A stretch of 64,000 nt of DNA, taken from assembly GCA_003255065.1 (NCBI GenBank), contig QAOA01007038.1:133589-197588 (forward strand). The letters run 5' to 3'. The notes beneath the pieces are model-generated. The model was not told the DNA's origin. It did not search any database and saw nothing but the letters and a program-made list of their open reading frames with translations. Below, piece by piece: positions 9,719-20,910 of the stretch. Position numbers and translations under genes: made by a program. Each line of letters begins with the position of its first letter. Position 1 is the first letter of the stretch. Origin of the DNA: Cercis canadensis. Its lineage: Eukaryota; Streptophyta; Magnoliopsida; Fabales; Fabaceae.

Positions 9719-12267
9719 TAAGAATATGTTAGTGATTCTAAATGTTTCCATGTATTAGTATAAATAAGAATATTGAGTCATGTGTCATTTAGGATTTGAG
9801 ATTGAGAATTCTTCTGCAAGTGTAGTAGTCACTTGTAGACAGAGGGATGTTAGTGCAAAATGGTACCTCCCCCTCCAACAACTACTATTGTCATTTATAC
9901 AAGTGTAGTCCCGATTACGAATGTCTTATAAGGGCACTAGTACAAGCAAAAGTACATGCAGAAACATGATATACCAATACCATTATGACACTTTGAACCG
10001 GAACAATGAAAACTATTTTCCATAAAAATCGTGAAACTAATAAGAAAAAAATATAGATTGGATAGGTAAATGTACCATATTGTGGTCACAAACAAGTACA
10101 ACGTTCTACACAAGTAAGTGTAATTATTTTCAAAATAACTACACCTCACCTTCCCTCATCTACTCTCATTTTTCTTTTCCATTCTTAACTCCACTCTCCC
10201 TTAACCACCCTATTATTTTAAATCTGAAATTTAGATATTTTTTTCTTATACACACTTAATATTTCTATCACTTCTAATTATTATGAAGTTGAATTCGCAT
10301 TCAAAGAAGAAGTGAGCAATGAGGATCTCCCTGCTAACTTTCGGAACAAGTGGAATGTAGCATTTATCTTGAGCCAGCCATCGATGCAATTCAAGTGACA
10401 ATATGAAAGTTGAATTGAGAACAAGTTACTATATATAAAAACAAAAAAGAGGAGTATGACTTCACTAATATTAGGTAGTTCAGTTCAGTCTTCCCTTGAT
10501 ATCAATAGAAGAAAAAACATTTAGCCTTCCCTTGATAGACTGTGCTGATGTGACAATAATTTGATGAAGTGACATTGCTGGAGATTGTCTGTTATTGCCA
10601 AAACATCGTCCTCAATACGGCAGATCAACAGTGGCACAGTATCAAAATATTACTACATCAACTCAATGTTTTTTTTTTTTTTTTTTTATGGAGGGACTTA
10701 ATCTCTGTAATTTGAAAATATAAGGACAATATTGTTGTAACTGAAATCGGAGAGATCAACTTGAAGTCTTTTAAGAACTAGAGGTACCAAATTGTATTTT
10801 TATTGCTAGAACCATTAAACAAAAACATGCATTTGAATGAGATTTAGTCATAAAACGATGTTCTTCTCATCAAACTCAAAACAGTCCAATACGTTGGCAT
10901 GAAACACTAGTGTAACATATAACGTCAATAGCTTGGCTCCAATATTGCAATTGAAGTGGACGATAATAATCCAACGAGAATTTCCAACAATCATCTGAAA
11001 TCAGAACCAATGCAGAGGAAATCGGATGGGAAGATGAAATCCACTTTTCTGGGTAGGGTTTATTGGGCAAGCGATTCTTTCTAATTGATAACACTCTAAC
11101 CATTTGCAAGAGCCGTTGAGAAAGGTTAAATTTATGTTGAACCTGAAAGGTTTTATGTTATGCTGCGAGAACTATCTGGGAAAACAAGTATCAATTTATC
11201 CCAATAATTTTGGAGAAAGGTCAAATTTACTAGGGTATAATCCTTACTCTATTTCAATTTTTGGGATATTAAGCAATGTTTGGCTCCTATCCTTGTGCAG
11301 AAAAGCTCAAAACCAGATAAACCACGACAAATAGTTTGGTTGCTTTCTCTCAATTGGAAAGGAAAGAAAATATAGGGTTGGCCCAATCCACAGGATATTT
11401 GCTTGCCGAAAAATAATGTGCTTTCCCTGTAAGAAAGGAAAAAGAAAGGCAAGCTATCCAAATCAGAAAGGAAAGAAAATATAGGGTCGACCCAAACCAC
11501 ATGATATCAATTTTTCACCAACCGATGTGCCTGTTGGTAAAGAAAGGTAAGGAAGCCATTGAGAGTCGCTCCGTTAAAAGCAAACTGTCAAAAAGGTTAT
11601 GTGAAATTTTAGAGTTTGGTGGCAAAATCCCTCCTATAAAAGCTAAAAGAAAAGCATCTACAGCCACAGTAGATCAGCCGCTGGAAAACCTAGACCCAGC
11701 TACAGCCTCCGCAAAGGTGTCTCTCATTGACGTTGTAGATCATTCTCGTGAAGGACACCCAGCCCCACCATTTCCTCAGGTTGATTGAAGCTTATCAATT
11801 CCTCTGGTTATTATCTGGCTCTTTTCACTATTTTGCTTTAGTAGTTTTCTTGAAGCTTGATTGGATTAATATTAATTGGGTAACATTTGGATGAGAAAGA
11901 GTCCTGATCTGTGTAGATGGCTTTGTTAAATTAAAAATTATCAATTCAGAAGTAATAACTTTTTCATTTTTGAAATTAACATCTTAGAGACTTCCAATAT
12001 TTTCTTTTTAGCGAAAGAAAAGTTTTGTCAAATTTCTGATTCACTTGTTGATATCCTAGTTTTCTAGTTATCATGTGGATGATTAAGGGCACAGATAAGT
12101 TTTGCACAATGACATTCAAGTCCAGTGTCCTCTAGGGTTTCCTTTCCCACACACACTGAGTATATAAGTCAGTTTTCTGATCAATTTTGTAATCTCATAG
12201 TGGCCTCTCTTGGATTACAACCAAGCTTTATGTGGCATCTTAGGGAAAAAAAAAATTAGATGGTTGT
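9719..12267. repeat. Second copy of the near-identical repeat (long form)
   Basis: This matches 7970-9717 on both sides of an extra 798-base segment (10474-11271). A stretch at 10285-10398 reads as an open 37-codon segment on the plus strand (EVEFAFKEEVSNEDLPANF, then RNKWNVAFILSQPSMQFK, then stop) with protein-like composition. In the first copy the Glu codon before Asp-Leu-Pro is TAG. I do not recognise this peptide and saw no firm splice acceptor before it. The extra segment also holds a poly-T run near 10670. The left edge is the n at 9718. Confidence 0.85.
11501..11788 (+). CDS. Unrecognised 95-residue ORF, possibly one exon (copy 2)
   Basis: This is the second copy of the ORF at 8950-9237, with the same length, start context and end (PPFPQ, then GTTGAT). 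The three replacements relative to copy 1 leave the frame intact: Ile to Ser in KEAIESRSV, Pro to Ser beside it, and Thr to Ala in KRKASTA. The substitutions are not obviously concentrated at third positions, so the pair gives no strong sign of protein-level constraint. Function is unknown. It lies about 2.3 kb upstream of the SINA-like gene on the same strand, but nothing in the sequence links them. Confidence 0.35.
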   Translation: MISIFHQPMCLLVKKGKEAIESRSVKSKLSKRLCEILEFGGKIPPIKAKRKASTATVDQPLENLDPATASAKVSLIDVVDHSREGHPAPPFPQVD

Positions 12268-14064
12268 GGAGAGTAGGGAGTTGGGGTTGATTTATGATGT
12301 AGGCTAATTCCTAAGCATATTCATCTAGATCGCATAACTTTTAGTCTGAGTGACGTATTTGGGGTGTTATTGGAAATATTATTGTTTTTATATATTTCTA
12401 AGATTATAATTACTCAATTTTTGGAATTTAGTGTAGAGTATCTAAAGGAAGAAGTACTGCTGTTCATTCAATCTTTGAGATCTTGTATTTAAAAGCACCT
12501 TTGATCTTGTTTGTAAATGAGAGCGAAAATGACATTTGTAGAATAAAGCTTGAAGGCAACAAAATGAGCAAATATAGTACTTATAATAACATATCATGAA
12601 CTAAAAACGCATTAAACCCAAAATGGGTGCTCTGATTGCTGAGTTTCTACAAAGAAAGGCATCTTATTCTCCTTATGTGCACTGAAACGTTGAGTTAAAT
12701 GTTTCTCTTTGTATTTTCTTTGTTGAGTATTGGCCTGAGGAACTTGGGTTTTCTACTTGTACACTGGTTTTGGCGAAGCATGTGATTTTCCTGTCATTAC
12801 TATGTAATGCTTTTGCCTCTGATACTGGATTTTCTCTTTTTGTTGTACATAGTCTCTCCAAAATTTGTGGTTGTTGGTGGACACAAAAAAATTAATGGAC
12901 CATCATGGTCATGATATAGTAAGAAAACTATAGTATTCATTTAAACCGGAACCTTTAGCACCCGTTTTCCTTATATGTAAATTATTGCAAAGCCCTTCTA
13001 TCAATATGGCTTTTGGTTAAAGTTGAAACTTAGGCACTAACGCGTGGCTTCTATTATTTGAAAGCTAGGCACAGTATTGATTATGTCCAAGAAACAATAA
13101 AAAAGTGAAATGTATTTTTGTGGTAACTCTGTACATTTGTTTTGAACTGATATGTGTCATGAGGATGAGTTCACACAGATACTTGTTTAGCATTATCTGA
13201 TGATAAAATTGAATCATGGTGGCAGAACTTGTCTACTTGTTACCTCTAATAGAAAACTTCTGTCATAATTTCTTTTGGTGTGTTTTTACTCCATTGTTAT
13301 CTACTCATTTTCCTAGATTTTCTGGGTTTGCTACTGTGTCAAGTTGTTCTTGCACATAAAAAGGCCAGCTGTTATGAATTAATAACAGTTTAATGCTTCC
13401 TTTGCGATAATAGCTGTGGTTGCAATGAAATGTTGGCATGAATACTAACCTTTGTTTCCTATTTTGTTTATTTGTTTAGTTGTCTGATACAAAACTTTTG
13501 ACCATGATACTCTTTTTTCTCTTTTTTTCCTAACTTGATTTTTCTTTTTTAATTTTTGCGAACCTAGGGTGCTTCCTTGACTGATTGCAGAAAAACATGC
13601 TTTTGTTTGTCAAGTGTACTTTCAGAACAATTCTGATTTAACAGCTTCTTCCTATGCATATTTATATGATATATGCTTTCCTACAATATAATATATATTT
13701 ATGTGAACTTATCTTTCTAGATTTTTCTCTCAATTGTTGTCAACTATTATAATCCTAATTATTGTGCCCAACTTCATTTTTGACATGAGTTTGCGGTGAA
13801 AACTGAAGAGTGAAGACATATGTATGCGTTGCAGATTTTGAAATAGATGTTCTTTTTGGTTATTTTTGTTGTGAAAGCTTTTTCTGCAAATAGAAACTAT
13901 TGTCCTAGAAATGCTTTTATTGGAAACACTTTCAACAGAAAATTTCCAAAACTTTCTCTTTTCCATCAAATCAAACAAATTAGCAAAAGAAAAACATAAC
14001 ATTGGTAGAATAAATAAAGCAATGTTTTTCTGGTGATAATGAACAAGGCATCTTTGACAGAGAG
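12268..14064. other. Region upstream of the SINA-like gene, no second gene recognised
   Basis: AT-rich sequence with many pyrimidine runs. It must contain the promoter and 5' UTR of the gene that starts at 14065, but I cannot place a TATA box or transcription start with confidence. ORFs here are short and show no family signature. Confidence 0.4.
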
Positions 14065-15527
14065 ATGACGAAGTTTTCAGTTGCTCGAGATGATGCTGGC
14101 GAAGGACCCAGCAACCCAAGGCAAATGAGGCAGATGATTACTGGAGAAAACCATGAATATGAACAAGAAAAAATTGAAGACCAAAGTGGAACGGAGCATA
14201 TAGATGGAGAAGAAAGTGAATCAGAACAGGAAGGTGACTTTATCAAAGATGATGATGATTACTCACTCAGTACTAGACTAAGATCAAAAAATTGCGGTAG
14301 AGGGGATATTCTTTCCATGATGAATGGTAGGAATCAATCTATTTCAGTGTTTCTTACCGACCCTGGCGTGCTGGATTGCTTCATTTGTTATGAAGCTTTG
14401 AGTATTCCTGTCTTTCAGGTTGGTTTTTTCCGTCCCCATATTTTTTTCTTTTTTAAAAATTTCCTCATTCTCTTCCATGTTACATTTATCATGAATGGGT
14501 TGCATATGTTGGTTATTTGTGGATTGTGTTTCCAGAGTAATTTTGATAGTTTGGTTTGGAGTGTTAAATGGAATCATGAAAGGATTATATTAGAAGCTTG
14601 AGAAATTAAGTTGTGATTCTCACAATTTGAGTTATGACTTGAAGTGTTATCTGTAGTAAGTAAATTTTATGTAGGCTAGTAGTTCTTATCTTTGTTGTCA
14701 ACACCCATTCTTAGTGCTATTATCTTCAATTGTTATTTCCTGGACTGAGTTTTAACTTTTGGGTTAATTTAACTTGAAGGCCTTTCAAGGGATTTATATT
14801 TTGTTAGTTGCTTATATGCAAAATCTCATTTGATAACTTTTTTGGTGATTGGATGGGCATTCAGTTCGAGAATGGACATATTTCTTGCTCTTCCTGCTGT
14901 GTCAAGCTTGGGAATAAATGTCCCTTGTGCTTTAAGCCCATTGGCTATAATCGTTGCCAAGCCATTGAGAAGGTGTTGGAATCTGTCCAAATATCATGTG
15001 CAAATGCACCATATGGTTGTGAAGAAATAATGCCTTATAGTAAGAAATATGATCACGAGAAGGAATGCATCTATGCACCATGTTGTTGCCCGCATTCAGG
15101 CTGCAACTTTGTTGCCTCATATAAAGAGTTAGCCCTCCACTGCAGCGGTAAACACGGAGGGCTTACCATCTGTTTTGTGTATGATCTCGTTTTCTCTGTC
15201 TTATTAAGTGGCAGCGGCAAAGTCATTGTTCTTCAAGAGCTGAGTGATGGTAATCTTTTTATTCTCAAGAATAATGTCGAGCAGCAGACGAATGTAGTCA
15301 GTGTCAGTTGCATTGCCCCCAACTCATCCAAGGAAGTGTTCCATTGCAAAATTTGGGCTAGATCTCAAGGATGCTGTCTTAAGTTACAATCATTTATCCA
15401 AAACAGTCAAGGTCACATTGCCATTACTCCTTCAACGGGGTTCCTGTCAATACCATCTGCTTTTTTCTCATCTGATGGACTGCTGAAGTTGGACATCTGC
15501 ATAACCAGAAATTTAAGTGGTTATTAA
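14065..15527 (+). CDS. SINA-like E3 ubiquitin-protein ligase, two exons
   Basis: Exons are 14065-14418 (118 codons) and 14865-15527 (220 codons plus stop). The 14419-14864 intron starts GT, ends AG (GGCATTCAG) and is phase 0. The predicted 338-residue protein has an acidic N-terminus (Glu/Asp-rich at 38-66), a RING region (105-140: CFIC, ENGH, CSSC, CPLC), then IGYNRCQAIEKVLESV, a SIAH-type zinc finger (C163, C170, H182, C186, C191, C198, H210, H215) and a C-terminal SINA substrate-binding region. Length and order match plant SINA-like proteins of the SINAL7/SINAL10 group, which transfer ubiquitin from an E2 to bound targets. Oddity: the family's VFQCENGH reads VFQFENGH, so the third RING zinc ligand is Phe119 at the exon joint. 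The frame is otherwise open, so the gene is either recently damaged or altered in RING activity. The start Met is the first in the frame near the acidic region. Confidence 0.88.
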
Positions 15528-18286
15528 AACTAAACCTTGGTTGGAGAATGACATCAATTTGTAATCATTTTGTTTGTTTTGTCAAAATCAAGAGCGGGGT
15601 TATATTTTAGTTCTTCGGTTTTTTTTTTTATCTATTTTTTTGTTGAGCAAACTAGTTATTTCAAACAGATCAAAATAGTTGCTGTTTTCTGTAAGCATAC
15701 TTACTTTTGCTAATAAAAATTGTAGACAATTAGTATTGGTGTAGTAACAACTCTTGAATTTCAAATCTTAAGTAGTTGGAGCTGCTGCAATATATTCTCT
15801 TAGGTTGTTATTTTGTTATAGCTGTTGTATAAACTTTTGAATTCAAAATACAGAATATTACTTGTAACCTAAAGCATCTGTTCTTGTATATAAACAGTAC
15901 AATCAAATAAGATGTGTACTACTTGTTGGCACACAAACCAACATTTTCTTGTTAAAAAGTATAGCTTGAGATAGTAATTAAATCACTAGCATAATTGCAT
16001 GGGATTATATATATGGTCTATATTCCAAATTTTTGTTATTCGAATGTAAGTGTTTTAAGAAAAGTATTGATAATTTGTTGCATCAAAAGTCTTTTTCTTT
16101 TTTCTTTATCTAATTAGTCTTTATTGAGTTGCCTCCATGTATGCCATATTTCCCCCGAAACTAATTGCAGATCGGGGGGAAAATGAGTTAGACCAAGTTT
16201 GCTCACCACCGAAAAGCAACGATTGCATCACTGTTACCAATTCTTATCTTAAGTTTGCTCGTAAATGGGGAGTCTGATTTCGAAATCATGGGATAATTAA
16301 TACTAACCCAGTGGGAAGACGTCTGTGGATAGCCACTTGTATGAAACTCCATTTTGCTCAGAAGTTTTATTCCATCCTCCCCTTGCATGGCATTCAACTT
16401 CTTCCTCCCTCTTTCTTGGACCTAATGTTCTGCTTATGAAAATTCGTCCTTAATTTGGGCTGCATATGTGATGGGAGATAATCATGTGCATTGCATGTGT
16501 CCTACTGCAGTTCTTTTTTATTTTTCTTTTCTTTATTAAAAACCCCGAAACTTTTAATAAGGCCTCTGTTGTTTAATTAAATCTTAATTGCAATATAAAC
16601 AAATTGTTAACCAGAAAGTGTGTATAAAAATTTATGTCCTCTGCCACGCCACTCCCACATGTGTGTTACGTCAGCACAAAACTGTTAGTTTTTGGACGAA
16701 GTTAGACCTCGACACCAATTCATTGATTTTGTCAAATTTGAGTTACAAAAGTCTCTTTTCAAAATAGAATGATTGAAATGTTCATATGGCTAATATAAGG
16801 GACCAACACTTCGATTAAGCCTTAAATCTATTGAATATAACCTAATTAATTGTGAACTTGTAGGAAATATATAAGCTTGTTCATTTCATGGAAATTCAAT
16901 TTCAAACATATTTTTCTCAAAAAGAAAAAAATCATATGTTTTGAGTAATTAAACTGGGATTATTAATTGATTCTGCTAAGAAGGTAAGTTATTTAGAGTC
17001 TGATTATAATTAATGCTGTTCTATGATGAACTTAGAGACTTTATAATGTGACGCTTCCTAAGTCACTGTGAGATTATTGCTAAAGGTTTCTTACTAAATA
17101 AAATGTCGTATTGTTGATATTCCAACAATTTGTATACCGTTTGGAAATTTGATGAACTGATTGCATTAATTTGCTTCTTTCAAACTTGCAAACTTAAATC
17201 TGTCAAAAAAATTGAAGCATTCACAAGCTGGAACTAACAATATATGATTGAAGTGATTGATCATTCAGTAATAAAACTTGAAAAAAGATTCTCACTTTGC
17301 TATTTTTAACTTACAACCTATTACCTTGAGTTTCTTTTGCCATATCAATCGTGCCTGTAAACCTTAGTCAGAGCTTATTTTTCTTTTCCCTTAAGACTTC
17401 TCAGCCAATACCTTAGTTAATATTCCTGTCACTATGGTGAGATGAGTTAGTTTGTGGAGCAATGCTCATAATCTTTAGCAGTATTTTAAGTTATAGATAG
17501 AAGTGTATTGTTTAATCTCGATTTAGAGAACGCAATTCAAAAGGTTCCTGTAGATCAGAGAAAGTAAAACAGTTTCATTTTAATGAATATTAACCTCTTT
17601 CAAGTGTTATTATAATGTACGTATATTGAAACTACATTATGCAGTTACCCAAAATCTTCATAATTTCTTTTTTAGTCTCGCTCTTATGAATCCTTGCATT
17701 CTTGTTATTTTTAGGAAGATGTCTTATATTTGTTTGTATTCTCTCTTTCCTTTCCGATTAATTCTTTTCTTCCTATCAAAACAAACATGCACTTTCATTC
17801 AGATGTTAGTATTAGATACTGAGAGCTTGGGATTACCCAAGTTCTCTTCCTAGGAAAAATTGGATCATTACTCCGCTACTTTCAATAATTCCGTGGCTAT
17901 CTCCAAACCAGCTTGTTTCACACACCTCAAAATTGGTAACATCGCACTATCATCACTAAATAACATCAATGGTTTCACACTTAGAGAGAATGATATAAAG
18001 AATCTCTCGGTCTTCAAAAAATATATCGGCACATGATGAGTGATATAGGATAACATACAGAAAAAGACAAATAATATTTCAGTAGTAGATGTAAACAAAG
18101 GAGATATAACATATAAGATTACCAAAAACGTATTTCCTATTGCCAAGATTTCATTTTACATGCAACTTATTTTTCTCCATTATCAGGTAAGAAAAGCTAT
18201 ATTACAATAGCTGAGTATTAGTACCGGGTTGAGCTTATGCTTAATGGTATTCCTTAATTGAAACATTATGTATTTTACCCTACAAG
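15528..18286. other. Intergenic region downstream of the SINA-like gene
   Basis: The first few hundred bases probably include the 3' UTR of the SINA-like gene. The rest is AT-rich with no recognised coding region. A minus-strand stretch at about 17868-17990 reads SDDSAMLPILRCVKQAGLEI and looks protein-like, but I cannot place it in a family and saw no neighbouring exons. Confidence 0.45.
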
Positions 18287-18520
18287 TTTGCTTGGTTGGG
18301 GGTAATGAGAGTAAATTTTTACACATAAAAAAAAAAAAAAAAGCAGAGTGATTTGTCATAAAAAAATAAAAAATCTCTAGGATCAGCTTGAGGTGGTTTT
18401 AGTCTTTCTAAGATTATTGTAGATTGATCCTAGAGATTTGTTTTCTATGTGACTTTTGTTATATGTATAAGCAAAAGTTTACCCCCATAGGATTTACTCT
18501 CATTACCACCTACCAAACAT
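18287..18520. mobile_element. Hairpin MITE of about 235 bases, unclassified
   Basis: The two ends are inverted: GGTAATGAGAGTAAA near 18301-18315 is matched by its complement TTTACTCTCATTACC at about 18493-18507, and the pairing continues outward imperfectly over about 10 more bases. Inside lies a second inverted pair (AATCTCTAGGATCA near 18371 against TGATCCTAGAGATT near 18425). Such a near-complete hairpin without coding capacity is typical of a MITE. A convincing target-site duplication was not found, so I do not assign a superfamily. Confidence 0.6.
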
Positions 18521-18707
18521 ACACTAAAATTGTAGGTTATTTACGTCATGAAGGATATAGGCTGCTACCCAACCCATATCCTAGATTTCAATTTTTTTTC
18601 TTTTTAGCATGGTCATTTTGAACCTTTTAATTGCGGTAGGTTTTACTTGATTTTGAACGTTTTCCTTTAAGTGCTGCTATCAAAAGACATAATCATACAA
18701 GCTTATC

Positions 18708-18738
<31 letters not shown>

Positions 18739-20910
18739 CCTATTTCAGTCAATTTTTTACCTTTCATGGTTCACTGAGAAGATATATCCCAATACACGTT
18801 TGATCATAAGAAGTGAAAGATAATGAGCACCAATCTGGATACGCTCACTACCTTCATTCTATCTTCTTGTTGGCTGAGGGATAACCTAATTGTGCATCTT
18901 ATAATTGTGATTAGTGAATCTTGAACTTACTAATATTAAAATCTATATAGTTGATGTTAGGTTAAGAAATGAGAAACAAAATTATATATGTCGTTCACCA
19001 TGGAATAGTAAGTCACAAAATATTTTTAAAAAAAGCACACCCCACTTAGAATTTCCGCCCAAGATTTTATGTCAACTACTCAAGAATTTTTGTGCCATCA
19101 ATGACTGTATAAGATATTTGTCCATGCTTTTAGTATTGTATATATGAACAAAATTGACAATATATATACTTAAACACAACCATACATGGATTTGGATGTG
19201 AAGAGGTTCAACAAAATTGAACAATCTATTTGTTACTCTCTTCATTTTTGGTCTTGTCCAGAACAAAATTGAACAATCTTTTAAATCCTTGAGAGAGAAA
19301 TCTTGGAAGCCCATGGCTATGGAGGTGAGATAAAGAACCCACCTACACTCCTAGTCACCATATGAAGGTGGTAAATTTTCATATCACAGACTCGTTCCTG
19401 ATTTCAAAATATAATGTTGAAGTGATTCAAATATAGGGAAAGAAAGTTTTTAGGAATGGAAAAAGTACATCAAATAATCATGATAGAGGATTAAAGGAAA
19501 ATCCATTAGCAGCCTACTTTTTCCGTGCTTTTATCAAGATTAATCTTCCACGCCCGTACTTTTTTTGTGTTTTCATGAAGTAGAATAAATTTTGGAGCCA
19601 TTAGCAACCAACAACCCAGACCAAAAAGAGAAAATAGAATGAAATGTGGTCAATCCTTGATGGAACAACTTCAAAATAATTAAAAGCAGTTTTTATTAGA
19701 GGAAGCTTGATCAGCAGCTTCTTGAGAAGAATTTAGAGGAAGCTCACATATTAGAGAGGCTACCAATTGAGGATTATATTTATGTAGGTGAAGACACACA
19801 AAAAGAAACCCTAATTCTGGAATATTCTTTTATCTCTTTATTATTTAAATTACAATGTGTATAATTTGGAATTCAAATTTTGTACCCTAATGAATTCAAA
19901 TAAATGCTGATGGTAGAAAGATCAAAGAACATGATTTTCAACGAATTTAATGACAAATAATTATGAAATTTTAAGGATTTTAGGTACATTTTATTTCATT
20001 TTAATTTATTACCAATTTTTTTTTGGTTCCATTGCATACTACACAACATGAGGGGTAATATTTCCCCTCCGATAGTCCCAATGCGATTTGAACACTAGAA
20101 CTTCACAATGGAATGCCCAATGCACAACCAATAGGCTGTCGTCCCCTTGGGACATTTTGCGCCCACATTTGTTTGTTTGAAATCAAATTTTAATGTGCCA
20201 TGTGCGTAAGCAGCTGTTACATAAATTGTTCTCATTAATTGGATTTGATGGGAAATATTCATTGTCGACCTATATGGAGCATAAACCAAACCATTAAGGA
20301 ATATTATATAACGAATTGAATCTGATGCCAAATTGGGGTTGACTAATTTTATTCTAATTATTATAATATCATTCAATTCAAGATGCACTGCATTGAAGTT
20401 TGTTCATTTTTCCTGATTTTTGTTTCTATTTCAAACTCGTTTTTGATTTAAAATTAATTTCGTGAAATTAAATGGGGCTGTTTCGTTAACCTTCTTCTAA
20501 TTATATTATTCATTTACTAAATTTTTAATCCATTTTGTGCTTGTTTTAATTTTTATATATTTATTCTGATTAATTTTTTATATATATTTATTTAATTATA
20601 TTTTCATTTAATAGAATATATTGCCATGTGACACTTATTACCTATGGAGGCCACAGACTCTAACTTTGTGATACTTGTCCTGCTGAACTCATGTATTTGC
20701 CTTTTATATAATAGATTGATTTTGGGCAACAATACCAAAAAAAGATATATGTCCGAACTCCAAATTTAAAATATATCATATGTATGAAATATGTACAGTT
20801 CTAGACAATAAAAAGCACCACATCTACTCATGCTACAACAGCACATGGTTATAGTACAAATTAAAACTAATGTATAGTATAAAAAGTAAATTTTTTTTTG
20901 AAGATATGAT
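18521..20910. other. Intergenic AT-rich region, no gene recognised
   Basis: Contains a long poly-A tract (about 18708-18736) and other simple sequence. No coding similarity was recognised on either strand. Confidence 0.45.
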
